A stretch of DNA of 64,000 nt from Desulfurellales bacterium (GCA_027035575.1 JALVUQ010000070.1:1-64000), one strand, 5' to 3'; shown: positions 7,922-15,337, counted from the first letter of the stretch. The notes: generated by a model not told the origin, from the sequence alone. Made by a program: numbers and translations.

Positions 7922-8254
7922 TTATTCAAACTTTTTTACTTTTCCTTCCTTGAATGCCTTTAAAACATCCGCGACACTGCCGCCTTTTGCACTGTATAGT
8001 TCTATTTTCGTACCCTTTAACACATCTTGGGCGTTCGGTCCGAAACTGCCGGCAATAATGGCATCAACGCCCTTTTCTACCGTAAATTTGGCTATGGATA
8101 CACCAACACCTCCCCTATCGTTCAAATAGGGATTTTTAATAGCCTCAAAACTATCGCTTTCGGTATCGTATATTATAAAATATTCACTCCTGCCGTATCT
8201 TTCATCCATCACAGAATCCAAACTTTCCCCTCTTGATGTAATCATTACCTTCAT
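7922..8254 (-). CDS. NifX-like (dinitrogenase Fe-Mo cofactor family) protein
   Basis: A 110-aa single-domain protein of the NifB/NifX/ORP fold. It begins MKVMITSRGESLDSVMDERY, has the GRSEYFIIYDTESDSFEAI core strand pair, the Gly-rich GGVGVSIAKFTVEKGVDAII helix-strand unit and AGSFGPNAQDVLKGTKIELY. The C-terminal SVADVLKAFKEGKVKKFE is typical. Family members bind metal clusters (FeMo-co precursors in nitrogenase maturation, a Mo-Cu cluster in ORP). No nitrogenase genes are visible here, so a nitrogenase role is unlikely from this window. A good Shine-Dalgarno (AAGGAG) precedes the ATG. It is the first gene of the ferredoxin-ATPase operon. Confidence 0.88.
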   Translation of the reverse strand: MKVMITSRGESLDSVMDERYGRSEYFIIYDTESDSFEAIKNPYLNDRGGVGVSIAKFTVEKGVDAIIAGSFGPNAQDVLKGTKIELYSAKGGSVADVLKAFKEGKVKKFE

Positions 8255-8280
8255 ACTAAAAACTCCTTAATTTTTTTTAA

Positions 8281-8310
8281 AAGAAAAATGCCCCTCGAAG
8301 TTGAGGGGCA
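8281..8310 (-). terminator. Rho-independent terminator after the Gly/Arg/Tyr-rich gene
   Basis: A perfect 8-bp stem TGCCCCTC / GAGGGGCA (8289-8296 and 8303-8310) has a 6-nt loop. On the minus strand it is followed by TTTTTCTT. It separates the DUF5320-like gene from the NifX-like operon, so the latter probably has its own promoter just downstream. Confidence 0.88.
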
Positions 8311-8328
8311 AAATACGAAGAGTTTTGT

Positions 8329-8643
8329 TTAGTCTTTCAACTCATCAAGCCTCTTTTTTAGCGATTCGATGCCGTTTGTCAAACGCTGAATCTCGGCTTC
8401 AAGAAAACTTCTTTCTTCTTCCTTTGTCGGGGCAGCGGCATAATCGTAACCGTATCCCCATCTTGCTCCAAAACCATATCCTCTGCCCCTGCCTCTGCCG
8501 AACCCGGCTCCTCTACCGTAGCCGAATCCTCTGCCAAAACCGGCGTTTAGATATCCCGGTGCTGCATACCCGTTGCAAAAACCCAAACCTCTTCCTGTTC
8601 TCGGTCCTGCTCCAAGAGGACCCATTCTATCGCCCCAAGGCAT
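8329..8643 (-). CDS. Gly/Arg/Tyr-rich DUF5320-like protein with C-terminal coiled coil
   Basis: A 104-aa protein of the DUF5320 type, found beside NifX-like and ferredoxin-ATPase genes in many anaerobes. The N-terminus MPWGDRMGPLGAGPRTGRG is the family hallmark. Residues about 20-70 are low complexity, built of GFGRG/GYGRG/GRGRG repeats. The C-terminal third is a Glu/Leu-rich amphipathic helix (SFLEAEIQRLTNGIESLKKR) likely to form a coiled coil. The start is set by a strong Shine-Dalgarno (GGAGGTGAT) before the ATG at 8643; an upstream in-frame ATG at 8658 lacks one. The function is unknown. Its genomic neighbourhood suggests a link with the metallocluster operon. Confidence 0.85.
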   Translation of the reverse strand: MPWGDRMGPLGAGPRTGRGLGFCNGYAAPGYLNAGFGRGFGYGRGAGFGRGRGRGYGFGARWGYGYDYAAAPTKEEERSFLEAEIQRLTNGIESLKKRLDELKD

Positions 8644-8758
8644 ATATATCACCTCCAAAAACTTTTTTACACATTTGCAATAGTAGTAATATTCCTTTTT
8701 TAAAAATAGTCAAGATATAACAAAATTATTTATAAAAGTTTAATGTAGGATTGATACT

Positions 8759-8793
8759 AAAAAAAGAAACTAAAGCACCTTTTAAGATGCTTT
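8759..8793 (-). terminator. Rho-independent terminator of rpsT
   Basis: A 9-bp stem AAAGCATCT / AGGTGCTTT (one G-U) overlaps the rpsT stop codon. On the minus strand it is followed by a T-rich run at 8759-8769. Confidence 0.75.
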
Positions 8794-9051
8794 AGCGTGA
8801 GCTTTCTTGTAGAGTCTTGATACAAGCCTTGCGGCTTTGTTTTTATGGATTATACCTTTGGTTTTAATCTTATATATGAGTCTTTCCGCTTTTTGCAGTT
8901 GTTGTTCTATAACCTCCGGGTTTTCCTCCTGCTCTATTGTCAGTCTGGCGCTTTTAAGTATATTTTTCAGTCTTGTTCTATATGCTTTGTTTCTTGCATA
9001 TCTTTTTTCGTTCTGCTTGGCTCTTTTTAGTGCCGATTTGTGATTTGCCAC
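8782..9051 (-). CDS. rpsT: 30S ribosomal protein S20
   Basis: An 89-aa basic helical protein that binds 16S rRNA in the bottom of the 30S body. The N-terminus ANHKSALKRAKQNEKR is diagnostic, and the C-terminal KGIIHKNKAARLVSRLYKKA matches the conserved third helix. Translation starts at a GTG, supported by an AGGAGGAG Shine-Dalgarno 7-8 bases upstream. The gene is monocistronic, with its own promoter and terminator, as is common for rpsT. Confidence 0.97.
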   Translation of the reverse strand: MANHKSALKRAKQNEKRYARNKAYRTRLKNILKSARLTIEQEENPEVIEQQLQKAERLIYKIKTKGIIHKNKAARLVSRLYKKAHAKAS

Positions 9052-9083
9052 TACACACTCCTCCTTCTTTAAAAACTGCTGTA

Positions 9084-9112
9084 ACTACTACCACAATTTT
9101 ATTTGCAAGTCA
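9084..9112 (-). promoter_or_regulatory. Possible rpsT promoter
   Basis: On the minus strand TTGACT (plus 9107-9112) is followed after 17 bases by a weak -10, TAGTAG (plus 9084-9089). The -35 is good and the -10 poor. It overlaps the divergent promoter of the next gene. Confidence 0.4.
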
Positions 9113-9130
9113 ATATGTTTTGTGTAAAAT
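9102..9130 (+). promoter_or_regulatory. Possible promoter of the P1-family peptidase gene
   Basis: TTGCAA at 9102-9107 and TAAAAT at 9125-9130 are separated by 17 bases and preceded by TGTG, giving a partial extended -10. It shares DNA with the rpsT -35 box on the other strand. Confidence 0.5.
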
Positions 9131-9229
9131 TAAGCACACCAAGGGATTATTTTTCAATCAAAAGATGAGGCAGATAAAAACACAACAACGAGAGTACCTT
9201 TTAAAATGCTCTTTTATTGAGGAAGGTTT

Positions 9230-10144
9230 TTGATTAACTTAGAAAGAATCGGCTTAAAAATCGGACATACAACCGATGAGAAAAACGGAACAGGCTGCAG
9301 TGTGTTTATTTTTGACAAAGAAGCAAAGGCTTCGGTATTTGTTTCCGGCTTGGCGCCCGCATCAAGGGAGACGGAACTTTTAAAGCCGGGAAAGCTGCTG
9401 CAATTTGTAAATGCCATTGCTCTGACCGGCGGGAGCGCATACGGTCTTGAGGTAGCCTCAGGAGTTATGTCTTATCTTGAAAGCAAAGGAGTCGGGTATG
9501 ACACCAAAGCTGCCGTAGTCCCGATTGTTCCTTGTGCGGCTATATACGACTTAAAATATAAGAATTCTTCACTCAGACCTGACAAAAGTTGGGGGTATGA
9601 GGCTGCTAAAAATGCGGACTATACTATGCGCACCGGTATAGTAGGAGCTGCAACAGGCGCAACCGTGGGCAAAATATTGGGTATGGAACACGCCTGTAAA
9701 ACGGGTTTCGGTTATGCATATTTGAAATTTGATTTGGGTTTTGTAGCCGCTTTTGCCGTTGTGAACGCATTGGGGGAAATTATAGACGACAACAATAAAA
9801 TCGTAGCAGGCGTTAAAGATAAAAACTCATTTTTACCTTCTTACGATTTAATTGCAAAAAAGGATATGAAAAACTTCAAGCCTGCGGAAAACACCACGCT
9901 TGTTGTTGTAGTCACGGATTATCCTCTCGGCAAAGATATGCTGCAGAAGATGGCGCAAGCCGGCAACAACGGTATCGTGCGCTCGATAAGGCCGTCAAAC
10001 ACGCCTTTTGACGGAGATATTGTTTTTGCTGTCAGTGTTTCCGGAAAAGAGCCCAAACACAACCCGTATGAGATTTTAAAGCTGTTTGTTATGACGGAAA
10101 TAGTCACAAAACGGGCAATTTTAAAATCAGCTACGGTAACTTAA
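9230..10144 (+). CDS. P1/S58-family self-processing peptidase (DmpA-like)
   Basis: A 304-aa member of the S58 family (DmpA, beta-aminopeptidases), Ntn-hydrolase-like enzymes that cleave themselves and release N-terminal amino acids. Features: KIGHTTDEKNGTGCSVFIF at the N-terminus, LTGGSAYGLEVASGVMSYL near residues 64-82, and GIVGAATGATVGK around 137-149, which holds the expected processing site and nucleophile. In this copy the junction reads Ala-Thr where Gly-Thr or Gly-Ser is more usual. The start is TTG, chosen because AGGAAGG precedes it and the protein then begins at the normal family position. It stands alone, divergent from rpsT. Confidence 0.87.
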   Translation: MINLERIGLKIGHTTDEKNGTGCSVFIFDKEAKASVFVSGLAPASRETELLKPGKLLQFVNAIALTGGSAYGLEVASGVMSYLESKGVGYDTKAAVVPIVPCAAIYDLKYKNSSLRPDKSWGYEAAKNADYTMRTGIVGAATGATVGKILGMEHACKTGFGYAYLKFDLGFVAAFAVVNALGEIIDDNNKIVAGVKDKNSFLPSYDLIAKKDMKNFKPAENTTLVVVVTDYPLGKDMLQKMAQAGNNGIVRSIRPSNTPFDGDIVFAVSVSGKEPKHNPYEILKLFVMTEIVTKRAILKSATVT

Positions 10145-10190
10145 ACCAACAATTGTTCCTTAAAAGTTAAGTCAAGGGGGTCAAAATAAG

Positions 10191-10583
10191 ATGGGCGAAG
10201 TGTGTTACTCTTCCAAGATTTATTACGATGATACGGATGCAGGAGGTGTCGTTTACTACGCAAACTATTTAAAACTATGCGAAAGGGCGAAACAGGAATT
10301 TTTCTTAAAGCACGATTGCGATTTGTTTAAGCTGCACTTTCAAAACATATATCTTGTTGTTAAAGAGGTCAAAGCAAACTACATCAAGAGCATTCTGTTG
10401 GGCGAAACGGTGGATGTTTCAGTAAGCGTCAATAAGATTAAAAAAGCCAGCCTGAGTTTACACTTTGATATCTTATGCAAAGATGAGTTGAGGGCATCTG
10501 TTGACATTATGTCCGTTGCCGTTAAGGAGGGTTCAAAAATTGTCAGATTACCGGAGTGCACCAAAAATTTACCGATAGAATAG
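10191..10583 (+). CDS. ybgC: YbgC/FadM-type acyl-CoA thioesterase
   Basis: A 130-aa single hot-dog-fold thioesterase (4-hydroxybenzoyl-CoA thioesterase family). The catalytic signature YYDDTDAGGVVYYANYLKLC is near residues 12-31, with the catalytic Asp in DTDAGG. The family hydrolyses short- or medium-chain acyl-CoA or acyl-ACP; in many bacteria ybgC sits with tol-pal, which is not the case here. A GGGGG-rich Shine-Dalgarno precedes the ATG. It is followed 10 bases later by the thiamine-binding-like gene, probably as a two-gene unit. Confidence 0.88.
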   Translation: MGEVCYSSKIYYDDTDAGGVVYYANYLKLCERAKQEFFLKHDCDLFKLHFQNIYLVVKEVKANYIKSILLGETVDVSVSVNKIKKASLSLHFDILCKDELRASVDIMSVAVKEGSKIVRLPECTKNLPIE

Positions 10584-10593
10584 GGAGGTAATT

Positions 10594-10905
10594 ATGTCTG
10601 TTTTGGTTGAGTTTGCTATGTTTCCTACCGACAAGGGAGAAAGCGTCAGCTCTTATGTAAGCAGAATAATAAAGATGTTTAAAGAAAGTGACGTTCAGTA
10701 TCAATTAACTCCTATGGGAACGGTTTTTGAAACTTCAACCTTAAAAGAGGCTCTCGACATAATTGAAAAGGCGTATCAATGTTTGGAGAACGACTGCAGC
10801 AGAATATACTCAACAATAAAGTTTGACATAAGAAAAAACAGAAACAACAGAATGAAACAAAAGATAGCCTCAATAGAAAAAAAGATTGGAGAGGTTTCAA
10901 CATAA
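10594..10905 (+). CDS. MTH1187/YkoF-family (thiamine-binding fold) protein
   Basis: A 103-aa protein of the MTH1187 (DUF77) family. It starts MSVLVEFAMFPTDKGESVSS, has the SRIIKMFKESDVQYQLTPMG strand-helix pattern, GTVFETSTLKEALDII, and a basic C-terminal helix. Homologues are small cytoplasmic ferredoxin-like-fold proteins that bind thiamine-like ligands. A direct metabolic role has not been established for most. It follows the thioesterase gene with a 10-base gap and a GGGAGG Shine-Dalgarno. No thiamine genes are nearby. Confidence 0.85.
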   Translation: MSVLVEFAMFPTDKGESVSSYVSRIIKMFKESDVQYQLTPMGTVFETSTLKEALDIIEKAYQCLENDCSRIYSTIKFDIRKNRNNRMKQKIASIEKKIGEVST

Positions 10906-10958
10906 AGAGAGCATAAGCATCTCTTCAAAGCTGTTTTCTTAGATAATATATAAAAAAG

Positions 10959-10989
10959 TTGAAAAATAATCGAGTATAATGTATATAAT
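10959..10989 (+). promoter_or_regulatory. Possible promoter of the UGA-interrupted gene
   Basis: TTGAAA at 10959-10964 is followed by TATATA after 17 bases or TATAAT (10984-10989) after 19. The region is very AT-rich, so chance matches are easy. Confidence 0.4.
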
Positions 10990-11025
10990 ATATAATGAAA
11001 TATATGTAACCAAGAGGATGTGGAT

Positions 11026-11541
11026 ATGAAAAAGTTTGGTGTGCAAATTTTTGTATTTCTTAGCGCAATCTTCGCATTGTCAATTATCTCTTATGCCAAA
11101 CTGCCTACCTATGCCAAAGTCTGCTCGGTTATGGAAGACATTAAAGGATGACAGGTAAACGAAAAGTGTAACGGAACAAATATGTCAGGGACATCTGTAG
11201 GTGCGGTCGTTATAGCCACAAAGTCATTCAAAAACGGTGACAAAGAGTTGGAATTAAGCGTTGTTTCAGGTATGCAGGCAGTAGCAAGCTGGGGAATGTT
11301 CCAGGCATCTATGTCTGTAGAAACAAACGAAAATCTTCTAAAGACAATGGATATACAAAATTACAGAGGCGGAGTTGCCTATGATAAAAAAGCCAAAAGC
11401 GGTGTTGTTTATGTCTGTTTGAAAAATGTAAGCGGTCAGTGCAGGGTCCTTTTCAGTTTAAAATTTGACAAGATGGACTACAAAAAAGCTGTTGATTTGG
11501 TGAAAAACTATAATTTAAAAGCCATAGAGCAAGTTTTTTAA
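11026..11541 (+). pseudogene. Secreted protein gene with in-frame UGA at codon 42
   Basis: Reading from the ATG at 11026 (AGAGGATG Shine-Dalgarno) gives a signal peptide (KKFGVQIFVFLSAIFALS, then a SYA-type cleavage site), a short mature start ending VMEDIKG, then TGA at 11149-11151. The same frame stays open for 129 more codons to the stop at 11539-11541. The downstream part (TSVGAVVIATKSF, GVAYDKKAKSGVVYVCLKN) looks like a real periplasmic domain of uncharacterised type. Three readings are possible: a TGG-to-TGA nonsense mutation (a Gly-Trp before a Gln would be natural), UGA readthrough as selenocysteine, or a short peptide plus an internal ATG at 11182. UGA is used as an ordinary stop elsewhere in the window, for example at 26617-26619. 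Confidence 0.65.
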
Positions 11542-11609
11542 TAGATTCACTTAAATAAGACCTACCATAAAAAACTATAATTTTATATAAAAATAGGTTA
11601 TAAATAGGT

Positions 11610-12515
11610 ATGAGTGATGTTTTTTTGCTGTTTCTTCTGTTTCTAACCACCTTCGCCTGGGGTGTGGGCTTCCCCATATCAAAAGTGGGAATACACTATA
11701 CCCCGCCTTTCACTTTCGCCTTTATCAGATTCTTCATAACCTCAATACTTTTTATGATTATTGTATCAAACCGCGGTAACAATATTATCAACAATTTAAA
11801 AAAACACTTCATAGGACTTTCCGTTATGGGGTTAAGCGGAATAACTATCTATAACTTTTTTTATCTGTATTCGCTAAAGTTCACTTTGGCGTCAAATTCC
11901 GTTTTGATAGCCTCTTTCAACCCTATTATAACAACAATCATTGCGGCTATTTTCCTAAAGGAAAAAATAAGCGGATATATGTGGATTGGAATTGTCGTAT
12001 CGCTTTTCGGTGTTATGACGATAATCAGCCGTGGTTCATTATCTACAATAGAACACCTTTCTTTCAATATAGGCGATTTGTTTATGTTGACGGCAACTTT
12101 TCTTTGGGCAATCTATTCGGTTGTCGGTAAGACGGTCATTAACAGCATAGGACATTCTCAATCCGTTGCGCTTTCAACTCTCCTTGGAACCATTTACCTG
12201 ATACCGTTTGTATTTATGGAAGGGAGTATAAAACAGATAGCCTCATACCCTTTGATAGCCTGGGGCAGCATTATGTATATGGCTTTGGTGGCAACCTTTT
12301 TTGCTTTTAGCGTATGGTATAAAGGTGTTGAAAAATTCGGAGCCTCAAAAACGAGCATTTTTGTCAATCTCGTACCTGTCTTCGGCGTTTTGGCTTCATC
12401 TTTTATGCTTCACGAACACCTGCATACGGTTGTTATTTTAGGAGGCATTTTGGTGATAACAGGCGTTCTTATTACCAATAAAACAAAAAAAGTTGTTGCC
12501 TTTAACGATAATTAA
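11610..12515 (+). CDS. EamA/DMT-superfamily transporter
   Basis: A 301-aa inner-membrane protein with about ten hydrophobic helices arranged as two EamA repeats of five. Repeat 1 starts LFLLFLTTFAWGVGFPISKVG and repeat 2 starts GDLFMLTATFLWAIYSVVGK. Each repeat ends with the usual FLKEK/LHEH element (AIFLKEKISGYMWIGIVVS and FMLHEHLHTVVILGGILVI). Members export or exchange metabolites such as amino acids; the substrate cannot be predicted. There is little leader sequence: a TATAAA element lies just upstream of the ATG at 11610, and the Shine-Dalgarno is weak. Confidence 0.88.
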   Translation: MSDVFLLFLLFLTTFAWGVGFPISKVGIHYTPPFTFAFIRFFITSILFMIIVSNRGNNIINNLKKHFIGLSVMGLSGITIYNFFYLYSLKFTLASNSVLIASFNPIITTIIAAIFLKEKISGYMWIGIVVSLFGVMTIISRGSLSTIEHLSFNIGDLFMLTATFLWAIYSVVGKTVINSIGHSQSVALSTLLGTIYLIPFVFMEGSIKQIASYPLIAWGSIMYMALVATFFAFSVWYKGVEKFGASKTSIFVNLVPVFGVLASSFMLHEHLHTVVILGGILVITGVLITNKTKKVVAFNDN

Positions 12516-12560
12516 ACTTTAGGGGGTTTAAACGGCAAATGTTTATAACCCACTTTTTTC

Positions 12561-12589
12561 TTGATATTGAAAAGTATTTACTTTAGAAT
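12561..12589 (+). promoter_or_regulatory. Promoter of the orphan gene at 12653
   Basis: TTGATA (12561-12566) and TAGAAT (12584-12589) each match the sigma-70 consensus at five of six positions and are spaced by exactly 17 bases. The -10 box lies inside a perfect palindrome, so repression by a bound protein is likely. Confidence 0.7.
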
Positions 12590-12600
12590 ATTAAAGTAAA
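12577..12600. repeat. Perfect 9-bp inverted repeat overlapping the -10 box (putative operator)
   Basis: Arms TTTACTTTA (12577-12585) and TAAAGTAAA (12592-12600) are perfectly complementary and separated by six bases. The repeat covers the -10 element and the expected transcription start of the gene at 12653. Its size (24 bp) and symmetry fit a dimeric helix-turn-helix regulator. It is not the CIRCE or PerR consensus. No poly-T follows, so it is not a terminator. Confidence 0.65.
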
Positions 12601-12652
12601 GTATGGATGTTTAACAAGGTTTCATATTAAAGGATAGAAAGGAGTATTGCCA

Positions 12653-13273
12653 ATGGAAACTCTTACCATTTGTGTTCCGTTTTTTGCCCTTCCGGGACTC
12701 TCCAAGGAGTGCGACCCCCTGGTTGGCAACCAAAATCTGATTCTGCGAGACATTCTCGGTCTTAACCCTTTAAGAAAAGGTGATTATGAAAACGGTCCGT
12801 ATCTGGAGGGATTTAATTTAGATAATAAAATGGACTACGTATTCTATTTTAAGGAGGTTGAGAAAATTCTCGAAAAGAAAGAGTATGACAAAATATACAT
12901 ACTCTTTAGGGCTATTTTTAAGCCGTATAAGCAAGAGACTCAGCATCTTACAATAGGTTATTATCTGGTCAACAACACTCAAGGATACGAGATTGCTCCG
13001 GGTGTTTACTCCATAGAGGGTGTTGAGGGGCATTTCGTTGATTATAAAGACGCTTTTGATATAACGGACACAATTGTGGGATACAATCTTCAGGATTCCA
13101 TTATGAAAAGCAACAGCGAGAATCATCCCGAATACAAAGATATGATTGCAGACTGGTTTGAGCATATAAGAACAAAAGAAAACAAACTGGACGAATATAT
13201 CCAAAGAAGCAAATTTTTAAGAGCAAAAAGGACCGAAGAAAGCTTTAGAAAAGAACTGGAAAGCTGTCTATAA
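12653..13273 (+). CDS. Uncharacterised cytoplasmic protein
   Basis: A 206-aa protein I do not recognise. It begins METLTICVPFFALPGLSKEC and lacks a signal peptide or membrane helices. The middle holds YKQETQHLTIGYYLVNNTQG and a Gly/Val strand region; the C-terminal third is highly charged and helical (IQRSKFLRAKRTEESFRKEL). The start at 12653 is supported by AAAGGAG 8 bases upstream; a TTG 6 bases earlier is less likely. It is transcribed from a strong promoter whose -10 lies in a palindromic operator, and it is followed after 27 bases by the EF-G-like gene. It may therefore belong to the same regulated unit, perhaps linked to translation stress. Confidence 0.75.
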   Translation: METLTICVPFFALPGLSKECDPLVGNQNLILRDILGLNPLRKGDYENGPYLEGFNLDNKMDYVFYFKEVEKILEKKEYDKIYILFRAIFKPYKQETQHLTIGYYLVNNTQGYEIAPGVYSIEGVEGHFVDYKDAFDITDTIVGYNLQDSIMKSNSENHPEYKDMIADWFEHIRTKENKLDEYIQRSKFLRAKRTEESFRKELESCL

Positions 13274-13300
13274 ACCAATATAAACGGAGGTATTTGTTAT

Positions 13301-15307
13301 ATGGGAGTAGATATCGATAAAAAAAGAGTTGTAGCCGTATGCGGAAGCGGGGGGTGCGGAAAGACAACACTCGTTGAGGATATAATGTTTCTCACCAAAA
13401 AAACCACAAGAAAAGGCTCAACGGATAAAGGCAATACCTTAATGGACTTTGATTCGGAAGAAATAGAAAGAAAAATATCATTGCAGTTAGCCGTAGGAAA
13501 TACACAGTGGAATAAGCATATTTTATACTTTATAGATACACCGGGTTATCACAACTTTATCGCCGATGCTCTTTGCGGAATAAGGGCAGCGGATTCCGTA
13601 TTGATGCTTGTTGATGCAAAAGACGGTGTTAAAGCACAAACCGAAAGGTTGTTTGACGAGGCAAAAAAAGAGCACAAACCCGTTATGTTTTATTTAAACG
13701 GATTGGATAAAGAGGATATAGACGTAGAAAAGGTGGTTAATTCCATCAAAAGTGAATTGAGCGACAAGGCTTTTTTACTGCAATACCCCATAATAGAAAA
13801 CGGAAATTTAATCGGTTATGTTGACATACTTGAGCAAAAGGCTTTTGATTACGAGAAAAAAGAAAAGGATATACCATCTTCTGTCAGTGATTTTGTTGAA
13901 GAAAAGTATATGGAATTGATAGAAGAAATCTCAACCTTTGATGACGAGTTAATGGAAAAATATTTGGAAGGCGAGGAACTGGAGAAAAGTCGGTTGGTTG
14001 ATACTCTAAAAAGTGCCGTTCAATCCGGTGAACTATATCCGATACTTGCAGGCTCAGCTTTAAAGGGCTTTGGCAGTGAACAACTGCTGAACGATATGGT
14101 GGAACTTCTGCCTCCGCCAAAAGAAGAGTACGACGAAGATGCGGCTTTGGTATTTAAAACCTACAACGACCCTCAGCTTGGTAAAATCAGTCTGTTGAGG
14201 GTATGTGCCGGAGAATTTAAGTCGGATACCAACTATTTTAACGTCAATAAAGACCAGGAAGAAAGGCTTGGTGCTCTCCAGAGCGTACAGGGCAAATCAT
14301 TTTCAAAGGTTGAAAGCGCAACGGTAGGTGATATTGTAGCTGTTGCCAAACTAAAAACAACCCAAACCGGTGATACGATAGCAAATAAGGGTTCTTCGGT
14401 TAAGTGCGACTTCATAGAGATGCCCTTACCGTTCATATCATATGCCGTTTACGGAACATCCAAAGGTGACGAGGAAAAACTCGGAGCTGCGATAAGTAAA
14501 ATAATAGAATCCGACCCAAGCTTGAAATTCTCAAGAAACAACGAGACAAAAGAGTTTATACTAACGGGAATGGGCGCAATGCACCTTGAAGTGACTGCAT
14601 CCAAGTTGAAAAACAAGTTCGGCGTTGAGGCTACGTTGAAACTGCCTAAGATTGCATATAAAGAAACGATTAAAGGAAAAACGCAATCTCACGGAAGATA
14701 CAAAAAACAAACCGGCGGTCACGGACAGTTCGGAGACTGCGTAATAGAAATCGAGCCACTGCAAAGGGGCGGCGGATTTGAATTTGTCGATATGATTGTA
14801 GGCGGTGCAATACCGAAACAGTTTATACCTTCGGTTGAAAAAGGCATAAAAGCAGCTATGGAACAGGGCTTTTTAGCCGGATATCCTATGATAGACATAA
14901 GAATAAAATTGATAGACGGTTCATTCCATCCTGTCGATTCAAGTGATTTGGCATTTCAGATGGCTGGCTCGATAGCATTTAAAGACGGTGTTGAGAAATG
15001 TAAGCCTACCCTTCTTGAGCCTATTGTAGAGATGGAAGTTGTAGTGCCTGATGATAATATGGGTGATGTAATCGGAGATTTAAACTCAAGAAGAGGAAGA
15101 GTGTTGGGTATGGAGCCTTACGAAGAAAAGAAAGGATACCAAAGAATCAAAGCCTTGGTTCCTGAGGCGGAAATTCTGGAATATGCCCCTTCTTTGAGGT
15201 CTATCACGGGTGGTAAAGGATTTTTTAAGTATAAATTCTCAACATACGAAGAAGTACCCCAGCAGATAGCCGAAAAAATCATAGAAAAATCAAAATCCGA
15301 AGAATAA
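13301..15307 (+). CDS. fusA2: Elongation factor G-like translational GTPase
   Basis: A 668-aa EF-G paralogue. The G domain shows P-loop GSGGCGKTT at residues 15-23, DTPGYHNF near 73-80, and a G4 motif that reads NGLD instead of NKXD. Domains II-V follow: KGSSVKCDFIEMPLP, a domain IV core with TGGHGQFGDCVIEIEP, and a C-terminal domain with YAPSLRSITGGKGFF. The family (EF-G-like, often annotated FusA2) is present beside true EF-G in many bacteria, and its precise role is unresolved. The altered G4 could change nucleotide specificity or affinity. A GGAGG Shine-Dalgarno is present. A bidirectional terminator follows directly. Confidence 0.92.
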   Translation: MGVDIDKKRVVAVCGSGGCGKTTLVEDIMFLTKKTTRKGSTDKGNTLMDFDSEEIERKISLQLAVGNTQWNKHILYFIDTPGYHNFIADALCGIRAADSVLMLVDAKDGVKAQTERLFDEAKKEHKPVMFYLNGLDKEDIDVEKVVNSIKSELSDKAFLLQYPIIENGNLIGYVDILEQKAFDYEKKEKDIPSSVSDFVEEKYMELIEEISTFDDELMEKYLEGEELEKSRLVDTLKSAVQSGELYPILAGSALKGFGSEQLLNDMVELLPPPKEEYDEDAALVFKTYNDPQLGKISLLRVCAGEFKSDTNYFNVNKDQEERLGALQSVQGKSFSKVESATVGDIVAVAKLKTTQTGDTIANKGSSVKCDFIEMPLPFISYAVYGTSKGDEEKLGAAISKIIESDPSLKFSRNNETKEFILTGMGAMHLEVTASKLKNKFGVEATLKLPKIAYKETIKGKTQSHGRYKKQTGGHGQFGDCVIEIEPLQRGGGFEFVDMIVGGAIPKQFIPSVEKGIKAAMEQGFLAGYPMIDIRIKLIDGSFHPVDSSDLAFQMAGSIAFKDGVEKCKPTLLEPIVEMEVVVPDDNMGDVIGDLNSRRGRVLGMEPYEEKKGYQRIKALVPEAEILEYAPSLRSITGGKGFFKYKFSTYEEVPQQIAEKIIEKSKSEE

Positions 15308-15309
15308 AA

Positions 15310-15337
15310 AAGGCGGGTACAACCCCGCCTTTTTTTA
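15310..15337. terminator. Bidirectional terminator between EF-G-like and usp genes
   Basis: Stem AAGGCGGG (15310-15317) and CCCGCCTT (15324-15331), loop 6 nt, is followed by TTTTTT on the plus strand. The A-run on the other side supplies a T-run for the minus strand, so it also serves the convergent universal-stress gene. Confidence 0.9.
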
